From Elymus sibiricus (taxonomy: Eukaryota; Streptophyta; Magnoliopsida; Poales; Poaceae): a stretch of DNA of 64,000 bases. The DNA lies in NCBI GenBank assembly GCA_039707655.1, contig CM077671.1:368674720-368738719 (forward strand). Reading direction: 5' to 3'. Shown here in pieces: positions 18,189 to 30,449 of the stretch; position 1 is the stretch's first letter, and every line of letters starts with the position of its first letter. Both the position numbers and the translations under genes were made by a program. The notes under the pieces were generated by a model. The model did not search any database and was not told the DNA's origin. It saw nothing but the letters and a program-made list of their open reading frames with translations.

Positions 18189-19333
18189 GTTCTTGAGCCA
18201 AGCTTGGCAAAGGGAAACAAAGTTATGGTGTTCTGTAATACTTTGAATTCAAGTCGCGCAGTGGACCATTTTCTGACTGAAAATCAGATATCTACTGTTA
18301 ACTATCATGGAGAGGTTCCTGCGGAAGAGAGGTTTGTTGTATTTCTTACTCGGTTCTGTTCTTTAAGCAGTAGGTGTCTAGATTGATTGATTTTATTTTT
18401 ATGATACCTGATAATCAACTGTAGAGTTGAGAACCTGAACAAGTTCCGTAAAGAAGAGGGGGATTGCCCAACATTGGTATGCACTGATCTGGCAGCTAGA
18501 GGTCTGGACTTGGATGTCGACCATGTCATCATGTTTGACTTCCCATCGAATTCGGTACGTGTTATATTACCTCAGTCTGTCTGTATGTATTTATGCCCAT
18601 GACAGTGATACTTATGCAGTCTATCTTGTGATTATTGTTTGTGCTTTTAGATTGATTACCTTCACAGAACTGGACGAACTGCACGCATAGGAGCCAAAGG
18701 TAACGTTTCTTAGCTGTACTTGAGCACATTCACTTGCTCTGTATCGTTACTTTGCTATAATCATGTATTCTATACACTATGATCTCTTATATTTTTTGTG
18801 ATGACCCCATTGTGGACCAGAAGCTCCCTCCATTGTTGAAACTTAGCTTACCATTTCAGTGCCTTTGCTGCAAAGAATTCTTACTTTTCATTCAGTAAAA
18901 GACTTAAATAATACTTTGAATAAAAGAATTGAGCTAAACTTTGCAAGCTTAGAAAAAGGGATAGGATAAAGGGAGTTTGAAATGGCTTCTGGGAAACAAA
19001 ATATTATGTGATTTCGTGTCTGAAGTGAGATGGGTTAGCAATATAGGTTTGCCACTCAGAGATATCCACATAGCTGGGTGATCTTTGGACAGGTAGCAAT
19101 ATTCAGTTTCATATTTTCTGTCTACTTACAAATTCTCATTATCATCCCAAAATGCAGGGAAAGTTACAAGTCTTGTGGCTAAGAAAGATGTGGCTTTAGC
19201 TACTCGGATAGAAGAGGCCATCAAGAAAAATGAGAGCTTGGAAGCTCTAACGACTAACAATGTTAGAAGAGCTAACAACCCACGGAGTGCGGGCACCAAA
19301 GGAAGGACCTCAAGGTCGGTTAAGACTTCATAA
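18189..19333 (+). pseudogene. 5'-truncated DEAD-box RNA helicase (RH39-like), last four exons
   Basis: Four exons with good GT-AG sites: 18189-18331, 18425-18554, 18651-18699 and 19158-19333 (TAA at 19331-19333). Joined, they give the C-terminal half of a DEAD-box helicase: VMVFCNT motif IV region, TDLAARGLD motif V, HRTGRTAR motif VI, then a basic tail ending in SVKTS. The wording resembles plant chloroplast RH39-type helicases, which act in ribosomal RNA processing. Motifs Q to III (including the DEAD box) are not found upstream, where a Stowaway-like element and unrelated GC-rich DNA lie. The remaining frame has no stops, so truncation may be recent, or the 5' exons lie beyond recognisable distance. 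Without motifs I and II it could not hydrolyse ATP. Confidence 0.75.
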
Positions 19334-19660
19334 GAGGCCTGGAGGATTTTTTAATTCCCCTGCTTTAGAAAGGCTGGAGATTTTGGATAATGCACCCTGT
19401 AAATATCTGAGACTTCATTTCTTCAAAAAAAAAATTCCCTTGCGGTGCGTGCTTACAAGTTAATTAAAGAGTTAGAATCAAGATCTTAACACAGCACATC
19501 TATGTAATACATATGCATAATGTTGGATGGAATAATATGTTGTATTACCTGTACCCACGAATTTTGTCCGGGTGTTTCTATGCTCACCGCTTTTCTGTTG
19601 AATTGTGGAAATTAGCATTGCCTGGCTTTCGGTAACTTCGTTTAGCATTTCTCAACTAGT
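19334..19660 (+). other. 3' flank of helicase fragment
   Basis: AT-rich sequence that looks like a 3' untranslated region, with no frame of note. It ends at the CACTA-type MITE. Confidence 0.5.
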
Positions 19661-20031
19661 CACACCTGGCCGACGAACATACTAGAGCGTGTCCAGTAAT
19701 TTCGTCGGCTAGAGGAGCCGACGAAAATATCATCAAGTACTTTCGTCGGCTCCACCAGCCGACGAAAATACCGTTCTTTCGTCGGCTTGTGGAGCCCATG
19801 AAAATAGGTACCGTGATTTTCGTCGGCCCGACAAGCCGATGAAAATACATCGCGAATTTTCGTCGGCCTCTATGGCCGACGAAAATAGATTTATTTTCGT
19901 CGGTTGCCGACGAAAATAGTTTTCGTCGAGTTTATTTCGTCGGCTGGCCGACGAAAATATATTTTTTCGACGGTTTTCAGGCTATTTTCGACGGTTTCTG
20001 GCCGACAAAAATAAGCTGTTTCCCTGTAGTG
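19661..20031. mobile_element. CACTA-type MITE with CGTCGGC repeats
   Basis: The right end is CACTACAGGGAAAC (reverse complement of 20018-20031), a typical CACTA terminus. The interior is made of CGTCGGC / GCCGACGAAAAT inverted subterminal repeats, at least ten of them. The left terminus is degenerate (about 19661). Noncoding. Confidence 0.6.
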
Positions 20032-22466
20032 ATTAAAAACTGAATAAGCAACTAACAAGAGAGATGACCAGACCAAATGAGAAATTTCGATATTTGACAT
20101 CGGATTCGCACGCCTCACGTATTTTAACCTTCAGTTCGCAAGCCTTTCAAAATATAACACTGGACGTGCGAATTCTTTTGATTTGGGGGGATTTCTTCTT
20201 CTTTTCTCGAATTCTGTCTTTTCTTTTTTGTTTTCAGTTTACAGCCCAAGTGAATGGACCATACTAATAAAAACATCAAGCTTCACAACGACATAATCTC
20301 ATCTCTAGTATTCCAATAGCAGCAGACAGCTATGCATTTCTCTAATCCGTTGTTACATACCTCTTCTTGCTAGTATTGAACAATGCATACACAAATGAGC
20401 AGGATTCAAATCGGAACCAACAAATTGATACCTTAGCTTAGATGCGCTCGCTGGCAGCTCACTGCTAGGCTGCCGCCGGCCACCGTGGAGGTGCAGAGCT
20501 CCCGCGGGCCTAGCGCGCGCTCACCGCCCGGCTGACGCCGGCCCCGCGGAGGCACTATGCAACGCCTGGCCTCCGCCCGCCGAATAGGCCAGCAGGCGAG
20601 GCCGAGGCGCCAAGCAGCGCGTCTGTGCGCTTGTGCCGCCGTGGTGGTGCGGCTCCGAGCTCTGGCCTCCGTGGCGGTGCGGCTCCGCTCCTGTCCTCTG
20701 CCACCCGTGCCCAGGACCGTGCGGCCGTGCCGGCCGCCCCACCTGCCGCACCGGCGCCGCTTGCCGCCGCCTAGGGTTGCCGCGGGAATGGGGGATTGGG
20801 GAATCCAGACTCGCCCATCCGGGAGAGAGAGCAGAGCAGCCGAGCAGGCCACCAGGGCCAGGGGGCGATCTGGGGCTTTGGGCGGGTGAGTGGGGTGGGC
20901 CAAGGGGTGTCGTGGGCCGCTATGTAGATCGGTTGGGAGACAAAGGGAGAAATTGTGGGCTTGTATGTAGTTTCGAGCCCGTTTGTGCTATTAGGCTGTT
21001 TATTTTTTGTTTTTTCATGCATATACTTGAGAAATACATACATATACAAAAAAAATTCTAAAAATAATGGGTACTCAACTGAATACCCTTGAAAAATGCT
21101 GGGCCCGCCCCTGTCCATTGGAGTTACAAGCAAGCACCAAGGGAAGGCAGGCAACAAGGTGTGGATATATTGAAGGATCGATATGATGCCGGGTAGTTAT
21201 TACACCTAACCTGAGGAAAATAAAAACGGGATTCCTAACCATCACTCGAGTCATTTTTGTTGTAGCTTGTCATTCGATTTTATTTTATTTTGTTACACTG
21301 CCGTCCTGCGGCAAAGTTGATTCTTGCTTCCTATGCTGATTTTTGCAGCCCGGCTCATCATCCTCATGTGGCCCTTGTGAGGGATTCGGCCAGTAAGTGT
21401 GCATGGTTGTGGGGATCAGGGATGATGATTTGATTTTGACAAGATAAAGTAGTTCAACATTTTTATGTTTATCCGTTTTTTCCATAGCACCATAAAATTA
21501 TTTTTTTCCTACTTATTTTGATCCACATGCTGTGCCTAGACTACGTTGGAAATATTCCTTTATATTTTGGACTTTTCTTTGTTATCTTTTCTTAGCCTTT
21601 TTTTATAATATTCTCGCAGCCTCGGGAGAGCTCTACTCAACTACTCAAGTGCTCAGCCCTGGTGCGCTTGATGTCTCGATTCCTATGTATCTATGTTTTA
21701 TTTCCATTCATTCCCATGGTCCGTTTTCTTCTTAAAAAAAATGCAGGCATCATTTCATAACTGATCCATTTAGTAGTGAGGAAAGTAGGATGAGCAGCTA
21801 CAACTAGTGTAAATGAGGTTTGTATTTTGGGGGTCATTATTGTTGTAGGGATTAACTGCCTCGTTCGTTGGACGCTTTATATGTATTTTCATTCAGCGAG
21901 CATTGGTAGAACTTGTTTTTCTAGATACTTGTTTTGAGATAGCATAAAAACATTCCCCAACTTGTTTCTAAATTACTCACGGGGAATGGATCCCCCTGCT
22001 AGTTTTGTTGCCGTTGAAAGGGGAGTTAGTGGCAGCATCCTACATTCATGCGGTCACGTCCATGTTACTTTTGTAAACGATGGTGAAGGCATAGTTATTG
22101 TCCGTGCGATGAACTACTGACCTGTATGTATTATCAATGTTAAATTTTCTTTTATTTTTTGTTCCGCATGTGTTATATTTCTTAGGTCAGATGGAATCAA
22201 ATTAGTATTTTTGTATTGTGTTGTAAGACCAAGAACTTAATGTTTTGTTCATCCTTGTCCCATTAGCTTCTTCATCTTGTTCATGTTTCAGATTGTGTGT
22301 GTTGTTTAATTGACTGACACAGATAAAATTTTCAGTCGATTTTTTATGGCGCATCCTTTGCTAACAATCGATTGATTTTAAGCATATCGTCACTCAAATT
22401 TTCTATACTGGCCAAGCCACGTGTCTTCACCCTATTGGTTTGGAAAATTGAGTGAAACTGGATAGA
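20032..22466. other. No gene recognised; repeat fragments
   Basis: 20440-20890 is very GC-rich with only low-complexity frames. 21060-21115 carries a GGTACTCAACTGAATACCC / GGGCCCGCCCCTG terminus seen in repetitive grass DNA, but its partner end was not found. 21180-22466 is AT-rich without recognisable features. Confidence 0.45.
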
Positions 22467-22498
22467 AAACACTGCCAGAAAACTGCTCATTCGTCCGC

Positions 22499-22765
22499 GA
22501 AGGTTAGTACCGTGCATCTTTAGTACCGGGCCAAAGCTACAGTGCCGCCTGGAGCCATTTAGTACCGGCTGGAGCCACCAGCCGGCACTAAAGTGCGCCA
22601 CCGACAACCGGGCGCAGCGGCTAGGTGGCCACTTAGTACCGGCTGGAGCCACCAACCGGTACTAAATGGAGCCGAGGCAATTTAGTACCGGCTGGTGGCT
22701 TCAGCCGGTACTAAATTGTAACAACTAGTACCGGCTGGAGCCACCAGCCGGTACTAATCCGCCCA
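22499..22765. repeat. CACTA left subterminal repeat array
   Basis: Units of the type TAGTACCGGCTGGAGCCACC and their inverted counterparts repeat about every 40-60 bases, forming small hairpins. In En/Spm such repeats bind the element's regulatory protein. The array ends just before the TATA box of the transposase gene. Confidence 0.8.
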
Positions 22766-22766
22766 C

Positions 22767-22773
22767 TATAAAT
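22767..22773 (+). promoter_or_regulatory. TATA box of CACTA transposase gene
   Basis: TATAAAT in the context CCCACTATAAATCAG lies right after the left subterminal array and upstream of a C-rich transcribed-looking leader. Confidence 0.6.
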
Positions 22774-23227
22774 CAGCTCGCCTTCTTCCTCCCCGAGCCC
22801 GAGCCAACCATTTGACCGAGCTCGGGCTTTATTCCCATTGCGAGTTAGAGAGGAGGTGCTGCCCCATTTTCTCAAGTTTTGTGGAGATTTCACTCATCCA
22901 AGTGCACTAAAGGTTTGCAACTTCTTCCTCTCTTGTTTGATGGTATTTATTATTTGTTTCATGCTCTATAGTTTGAAATATTTGTGATTTTTAGAAATAT
23001 ATAGAATGAGCACGATTTCTTTGATTTATGCATGGATTTGAGATGTATAGAACCCATTACTTGAATTTGGAGAAGGTGTATTGGATAGTTTCATTGTGGA
23101 TAATTTATAGGGATTTTTTTTCAATTTTTTTCAAGTGGCATGGTTAATTAGTTTGGTATTTGTTATGCATTAGTTGCATTATTTTGGCACTCTAATGATG
23201 TAATGATGTATTTATTCGGGCTCATAT

Positions 23228-23590
23228 GGAAACCATCGAGAAGTTTTAAAAATATATGTTTCGAATCATGAATATGTCGTTATTCTTGATCCTGCAATGA
23301 AAGCACTGCGATTCGGGGCTAGCATCGATATCCATGATGCGGTGCGGTATATATGAGGACGCGATGAAGGAGTACGGTCTTGGTCTCAATTATGAAATCC
23401 ACACCTTTTGAGCGAGTTGAGAATGAAATTATCCGGACCAAGGCCGTACTCCTTCATCTGGTCCTATTGTACCGCACTGTGTCGTGGATGTCAATAGTAG
23501 CCCCGAATGTCACTGTTATCGCTGTAGGGTCAAGATTGACGATATAGACATGTTTCGAAACAAATATTTTTTCTTCTCGATGGTTTTAGA
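23228..23590 (+). repeat. Foldback in CACTA leader/intron, arms about 165 bp
   Basis: The arm 23228-23395 is an imperfect reverse complement of 23425-23590. Matches include the GAAGGAGTACGG word against CCGTACTCCTTC, and ACCATCGAGAAG against CTTCTCGATGGT. The loop is about 30 bases. The transcript from the TATA box at 22767 would include it. The part 23590-23660 partly repeats the right arm again. Confidence 0.75.
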
Positions 23591-23806
23591 GTGTTAAGAT
23601 TATCACTGCAGGGTCAAGGTTGACGATCTAGACGTGTTCGCGTTGAACTGAAGAGTGTCAAAATAATTATGGTTTACAATTTATGTTTTCATTTTAATTC
23701 TAATAATTTGTTCAGATTTTTACATTTATTTGATTAGTGTACTGAAATTAGTTTTGTTTCTTAATGAGACATATAATTGACATGTTATTAATATTACTTA
23801 TTAGAA

Positions 23807-24043
23807 ATGCCTTTGCAACATGATGCCTTTGAGCGTCGAGCTGTGGCTCGGGCGGCGGTACGCAATCAATTGGAGAGCACCGGTCATTCGCTTGAGTTCC
23901 ACCCTGCAGAGCGTGTTGGTCTTGTTAGCGGTCGTATTCGTCGTTTGATTAAGAAAGCTTTTCATTGCTTCTCCCTTGGCAAAGAAAGCCGTAAATTTTG
24001 TCATGAATTTAATGTCGAGTTGCAGATGATGATCGTGAGTTGA
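23807..24043 (+). CDS. Small upstream CACTA exon-like ORF
   Basis: A 78-codon basic frame before the transposase, with Arg/Ala-rich helices. The same position in grass CACTA elements often has an upstream exon or small ORF. I recognise no domain. After its stop, similar-looking coding sequence continues to about 24160 in another frame, so it may be a damaged exon. Confidence 0.35.
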   Translation: MPLQHDAFERRAVARAAVRNQLESTGHSLEFHPAERVGLVSGRIRRLIKKAFHCFSLGKESRKFCHEFNVELQMMIVS

Positions 24044-24397
24044 TGGCTCGATATAATACAAGACGTTAAGAGTCGGGGCTAGCGGAATATGACCGTTCCG
24101 TGTCAAGACTTCCCGAGGCAGTTCACGAGGCATTGGTCCAAAGATCTCATGATGAGTAGTTTGCATTAGGTAGTTAGCATGCAGTGTAATGTATATATTA
24201 ATTTGGACTTCTATTTATCATGTTCTGTAATTTAAGCATGTAGTGTAATGTATCTATTAATTTGGACTTCTATTAATTTAATATTTCAATGTTTAATTCG
24301 CAGAAATGGCTTTTGTATTTCATTATGTTATGTGCCAAATTAAATGATATGAATACAAGTAAAATAATATTGTTACTTAATTCCAAATTGTAGATCG

Positions 24398-27300
24398 ATG
24401 GACCGACAATGGATGTACGGCGACCGGTGCACCATGGCGTGGATTAATGGTCTAAAGTATTTTCTCGATGCGGCGGAGGCCCACAAGTCATCAAAAGGTT
24501 TTATGTGTTGTCCGTGCCGCGTTTGCCAAAATAAAAAGGAATACTCTAAGAGGAGCACTCTACACGCCCACATTTATGAAAAGGGTTTCATGGATAACTA
24601 TACTCTTTGGACCAAACACGGTGAACCTGGAGTTGTGATGCAAGATGGTGAAGAAGATGATGATCATAATATTGCAGACTGGGCTCATCTATATGAAGCG
24701 GGAGCCTTTGAAGATGAACCCATGGACGATGCTGAAGAAATGGACGAGGCTGGAGAAAATGCAGCAGAAGACCAACCACCTGATGAATTAGGTCAGGTTC
24801 TAGTGGATTCACAAAGAGACTGTGAAACTTTAACGGAGTCAAAGAAGTTTGAGAAGATGTTGGAGGATCACAAAAAATTATTGTATCCAGATTGCAAGCA
24901 GGGGCTTAAAAAGTTGGGTACCACACTTGAAATGCTGCAGTGGAAGGCAGCTAATGGTGTCACCGATAAGGGATTTGAGGAGCTACTTGGAATCGTAAAG
25001 AACCTGCTTCCAGAGGGAAATAAACTGCCCTCTACAACATACGAAGCAAAGAAGGTTGTTTGCCCTCTTGGATTGGAGGTACAGAAAATTCACGCATGTC
25101 CTAACGATTGTATTCTCTATCGAGGCGAAGAATATGAGAAACTGGATGCTTGTCCTGTCTGTGATGCAAAACGGTACGAGATCAGGCAAAATGATCCTGG
25201 TGAGGTCGACGGGGAGCCCGTCAAGAAAAAAGTTCCCGCTAAGGTGATGTGGTATTTCCCAGTAATACCACGTTTGAAGCTCTTTTTCAGAAATAAATCC
25301 AATGCTAAATTGATGCGGTGGCACAAAGAAGAGCGTAAGCAAGATCAGATGCTGAGACACCCTGCGGATGGGTCCCAGTGGAGAAACGTGGATAGAGATT
25401 TCCCAGATTTTGATAACGACCCAAGGAACATAAGGTTCGGTTTAAGTACGGACGGAATGAATCCATTCGGCGAGTGGGGCAGCAGTCACAGTACATGGCC
25501 TGTGACCCTATGTATGTTCAATCTTCCTTCTTGGCTATGCATGAAGCGGAAGTACATGATGATGCCGGTGCTTATCCAAGGCCCAAAACAACCGGGCAAT
25601 GATATTGACGTGTACCTAAGACTGTTGGTTGATGAACTTTTGCTGCTGTGGAAGGAGGAAGGTGTACGTGTTTGGGACGAGTACAAACAGGAGAATTTAG
25701 ACCTGCGAGCATTGCTTTTTGTTACCATCAACGATTGGCCTGCACTTAGCAATCTGTCCGGACAGTCAAATAAGGGATACCAGGCATGCACTCATTGTCT
25801 AGAAGAAATCGACAGCTTGTATCTAAAAAATTGTAGGAAGGTCGTGTACATGGGTCATCGTCGATTCCTTCCCCTCAACCACCCCTTAAGAAGAAAAGGA
25901 AAACATTTCAAAGGGGAACCAGAAACTCGTGCTAAGCCTATATTCCGAAACGGGAAGCGTGTTTTCTCGATGGTGAAGGATGTCCATGTCGTGTTTGGAA
26001 AGGGCCGTGGACGCCAACAAGTTCCGAATGATGAAAACGGCCATGCCCCAATGTGGAAGAAGAAGTCCATACTATGGGAGCTCCCATATTGGGATGTCCT
26101 AGAGGTCCGCAACGCAATCGATGTGATGCACTTGACGAAGAATCTTTGCGTAAACCTGCTAGGATTCCTTGGTACGTATGGGCAGTCAAAAGATACACTA
26201 GAAGCAAGACGTGATTTGAAAGAAACAAAACAACGAGAAGACCTACGTCCTGAGAAGAGAGAAAATGGACAGCACTACTTACGTCCTGCTAGCTACACTC
26301 TCAGCAAAGAGGAGAAGGAAAGCATGTTTGTTTGCTTGAACAGTATGAAGGTACCGTCCGGTTACTCCTCGAATATGCAGGGAAGAATTAATATGAAAGA
26401 GAAAAAGTTCACAAACCTAAAGTCTTATGATTGCCACGTTTTGATGACCCTATTGCTTTCAGTCGCGTTGAGGGGTATTCTACCAGAAAATGTAAGATTA
26501 GCAGTGGTGAAGCTATGTGCCTTTCTTAATGAAATTTCGCAGAAGGCAATCGATCCAAATAAGCTCACAAGGCTACAGAATGATGTGGTCCAATGTCTTG
26601 TCAGTTTTGAGATGGTCTTTTCACCTTCGTTCTTTAATATTATGACCTACCTCCTGGTTCATATTGTGAAAGAGATAAACATTTTAGGCCATGTATTCCT
26701 ACACAATATGTTCCCTTTCGACAGATACATGGCAGTCTTAAAGAAGTACGTTCGGAATCGTTCTCGGTCATAAGGATGTATCGCCAAGGGCTATGGAACA
26801 GAGGAGGTCATTGAGTTTTGTGTTGATTTAATTGATGAACTTAGTCCGATTGGGGTCCCCATGTCACGCTATGATGGGCGATTGGAAGAAAAGGGCACAC
26901 TAGGTAAGAAATCTAATATGCACATCCCTGAAAGTGAAATCCTCAAAGCAAATTTCACCATTCTACAGAATTCATCCCTCGTGGCCCCATATATGGATGA
27001 GCACATCAATACTGTCCGATATGAAAACATAAGGAAGTCTGAGGCATGAATTACACATCATCACATAGATAGCTTTGCGGTTTGGCTGAGAAGAAAACTC
27101 ATAGGTGACAGCACGATTGGTGTACAACTACAATGGCTTGCTAGGGGACCATCGACACAATCATGCAATACCAAGGATACGAGATCAATGGATATACGTT
27201 TTACACAAGAGCCCAAGATGAAAAGAGCACGAACCAAAATAGTGGTGTGCGTATTGATGCAATAGGCCATGATGGAAATAAGGACAGCTACTTTGGTGTC

Positions 27301-27769
27301 ATAGAGGAGATATGGGAGCTTGACTATAGCCCCTTGAAGATTCCTTTGTTTCGATGCCAATGGGTGAACCGAGCAGGTGGCGGCGTAACGATAGACCGGT
27401 ATGGAATGACAATAGTGGACTTCAAAAAGATTGGATATAAAGACGAACCATTCGTCCTCGCCAAGGATGTGACGCAGGTTTTCTATGTGAAGGACATGGC
27501 AAGCAAACCTAAGAAAAATCAAGGCAAGTCCGACGACGAGCCAAAACGCCACATAGTTCTTCCGGAAAAAGAAAAATCGTTGGAGTTGAAGACATTTCGG
27601 ACAAGTGAGAAGACTTTGATCAGTTTGACGACCGTCCTCCATTCTCTGTCGATGTTGACCCTAGCATCCTGTTGTCCAAAGAGGACGCTCCTTACTTACG
27701 CCTCGATCATGATCAAGGGACATTCATAAAAAGAAAGGTTGTCAACGTTCCATTAAACAATGATGTGTA
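24398..27769 (+). pseudogene. CACTA transposase, TNP2 type
   Basis: The frame starts at ATG 24398. Residues about 1-75 match the transposase-associated domain, with a CCPCRVCQN Cys motif and H.Y.KGF. An acidic linker follows, then a Cys pair region (KIHACPNDCILY...CPVC). The Transposase_21 core begins at about residue 340 (FGLSTDGMNPFG...SHSTWPV, GPKQPGNDIDVYL, NDWPA). The first frame runs 791 codons to TAA at 26771-26773, which splits a domain that continues in frame to TGA at 27047-27049. A further frame change near 27150-27160 is needed to read the last domain (27163-27729), and another near 27600 to reach TAA at about 27769. With at least two nonsense changes and two frameshifts the gene is inactive. 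An intact form would cut and join the CACTA ends. Confidence 0.85.
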
Positions 27770-28327
27770 ATCATTATGTTATACTTTCATGTTCATGTAA
27801 CCAAGTGATTGATGTAATATATGGTGTATGAAGGAACTTATATTTTAATTTTTATGCATTTATATAATAGTTTGCACAGAAAACACAATTGAAACAGATA
27901 TAAAAAAATTTAGACACAATATGATAAATTAATTAAGTGCCTACTCAATGTGATAAACATAATTAAAACAGAAAATCTATTTAATTAAGTGCATGCACAT
28001 ATATGATAAAACACCGAAAAAACAGAAAATCTATTTAATTAACTGTTTAATTAACATGTATGAAATAACTGAGATTTAAAAATTTTATGCATTTATATAA
28101 TAGTTTGCACAGAAAACACAATTGAAACAGATATAAAAAAATTTGGACTCAATATGATAAATTAAGTGCATACACATTAAATATATCCAACATAGTGACC
28201 TATAATACGGAAATATAATTTTGCATGGTGAAAACAACATATATTTGTATTTATAATTAATTTATTATGAATAAACAACATGTAAAACACTCAAAAAGAA
28301 AACAGAAGAGCTATTTAATTAGCTGTT
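27770..28327. other. AT-rich spacer between CACTA genes
   Basis: Noncoding. It contains a local duplication: the run TTTATGCATTTATATAATAG appears near 27849 and again near 28084, with following sequence also repeated. Confidence 0.6.
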
Positions 28328-28636
28328 TAGTACCGGGCTGAATCTTAGCCCGGTACTAAAGAGTTACGTGAAAATTTTCCCGCCAGATGGGGCAGGTTAG
28401 TACCGGGCGATGGCCTTGACCGGTACTAAAAGTGGCCATTTAGTACCGGGCCGTGGCTACGCCCGGTACTAAAGAGCTACGTGAAAAGTTTCCCGCCAGA
28501 TGGGGCAGGTTAGTACCGGGCGATGCCCTTGACCGGTACTAAATGTGGCCATTTAGTACCGGGCCGTGGCTACGCCCGGTACTAATCTTCACTGGTGCCA
28601 GTTTAGTACCGGGCGATGCCTTGGCCCGGTACTAAA
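28328..28636. repeat. Internal array of CACTA subterminal-type repeats
   Basis: At least eight TAGTACCGGGC...GGTACTAA half-sites in inverted pairs, arranged in two tandem units of about 120 bp (28361-28480, 28481-28585) that share a GAGTTACGTGAAAA / TTTCCCGCCAGATGGGG segment. The array lies directly before a TATA box (28647), mirroring the left end. This is an unusual position, because such repeats normally mark only the element ends. Confidence 0.8.
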
Positions 28637-28646
28637 GTGGCACCCC

Positions 28647-28653
28647 TATATAT
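28647..28653 (+). promoter_or_regulatory. TATA box of second CACTA gene
   Basis: TATATAT in the context CCCCTATATATGTAAC follows the internal repeat array and precedes a C-rich leader (28665-28960) that resembles a 5' untranslated exon. Confidence 0.5.
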
Positions 28654-28659
28654 GTAACA

Positions 28660-30449
28660 CAACCCCGGCCGTTCCCCCTCACCTTCAATTCTCGCCTCCA
28701 CCCAGATCGATTTCGCCGCCGCTGCTGCCGCCGGTCGCCACTCCGCCTCCGCCCCGCCGCCGCGCCACGCCTCCATCTCCGCGCTGACGCTCCGTCGCGC
28801 CCTAGGAGCCCAAACCCTCAGTCGCCACCCCGCGCCCCTAAACCCTAACTCCCAAGCTTCGCCGCCGCCGCCATCGCCGCACCTTCGGGCCGCCGCCGTG
28901 CCGCCGCTCCGCCGCCCGAACCTCGACGACATCACCCGCAGGAGCTCCGCCACGTCGTAAGGGTCCTCCCCGACCACTTCTCGCCTCCCCTCTTGTTCTC
29001 CCTCGGCCGCACTAGCTCGCCACTGGCCGCCGCCCTCAGCCGCTGCCCCACCTGCTCAACCCCCAAAATAGGTTCCCCTGCGCGCTCACTCGCTCCCCGT
29101 CCAGATTTGACCCAGAGCCGAGGCCGGAATCGCGAGTTCGCATTTCCCGGCGAAGCGCCGCTGCGGGTGCCCGCCGACGACGACCCAACCGCCGCCGCCC
29201 GAGCCCCCGAGCCGTTGCTGCCGTCGGATCTAGATCCAACGGATCCGATCCGACCGGGCCCCGAGTCAACCTGACCCCGTACCGGTCAACCACGGCGTTC
29301 TTGCAAATAAGCCCTCCCGTTTCTTAGAAATAAAGCCGCCATCCAGTTTAGTTCAAAAATAATTACAATTCAGTCCTTTCCTTCTCGTTTTAGCCCCTAA
29401 GCTTTTGTAAAATAGAACCTGTAGTCCAATTTTTGCTGTTTTTGCAATCTAACCCCTAGATCTATAGTTTAATTACGATCTAGCCCTTAGTTTCTTCTGT
29501 AAAAGCCCTTTTTAGTTTCTGTTTTTCACAAACAAGCCCCTGGAACACTGTTTTAGCCCTAATTTCTCCGTTTTAACTCCGTTTTCATCGATTCTGGCGC
29601 TCACGCGATCCTCGTGACAAATGCAATAGATTTATTTACTTATTGTGTTCTGTTTATATTGATTGGTGTACTGTTTCTTATCTATTGTATTTGGTTGCTT
29701 GTATGTGTTGCGTGCTACGATAGACGATACGCAGTTCGAGGGTCTGCAAGAGCCGACCTTCGGAGACGTTCACGAGCAGCAGCAGTTTGTGAACCAATGC
29801 AAGTGGTAGAAAATACGTAGAAAATAGGTAGAAAACAGTAGAAAATAATAGAAAATAGGTAGAAAGTAGTAGAAAATAGTAGAAAATCTTAGAAATTGGT
29901 GAAAATAGTAGAAAAATAGTTGAAAAATGTTAGGAATTGATACGCAATAGTGAAAATGTAGAAATTTTTGAAAATTTGTAGAAAATTATAGATATTTGTT
30001 CAATATATAGTAAATTTGTTGAAATTTGTACAGCTTTATCTATTGAATTTGTAATTTTGTAATATGATGTAAATTTTGTCTTGTAAATGTTAGGAAAATG
30101 TTAGGAATAGATACGCAATTTGTATAGCTTTATCTATTGAATTTGTAATTTTCTTTGTAAATTTTAGGTTGCTATACTATAAACAGGTGAAATTAGTAGA
30201 AAATAGTAGAAAATCTTAGAAATTGGTAAAAATAGTAGAAAAATAGTTGAAAATCTTAGAAAATTCAGGGCACATTTTATAAAATTCCAGGGCACATTTT
30301 ATATAAGATGTATATGATGTAAATTTTAGAAATTTGGATCTTGTATGCGTTGTACGGCTTTATTGAAGGTGCACTTGTAAATTTTTTATACATTGTCAAT
30401 TAGTACAAAATTGCATATCAAACATATGTTGATTCACATAGGAAACGAA
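28660..30449 (+). other. Leader and large 5' intron of second CACTA gene
   Basis: The GC-rich, untranslated-looking part is 28660-29280. From 29290 onward the sequence is AT-rich and intron-like up to the first clear coding exon. No protein domain is seen. Confidence 0.45.
29806..30290. repeat. Degenerate AGTAGAAAATAG minisatellite
   Basis: Tandem, degenerate 9-12 base units of the GTAGAAAATA type are dense at 29810-29960 and again at 30185-30260. Between them a block containing TATCTATTGAATTTGTAATTT is duplicated. Confidence 0.75.

Noticed and set aside
20433..20903. 156-codon minus-strand frame
   Set aside because: Arg/Ala/Gly-rich GC-driven frame with equally open frames on the other strand.
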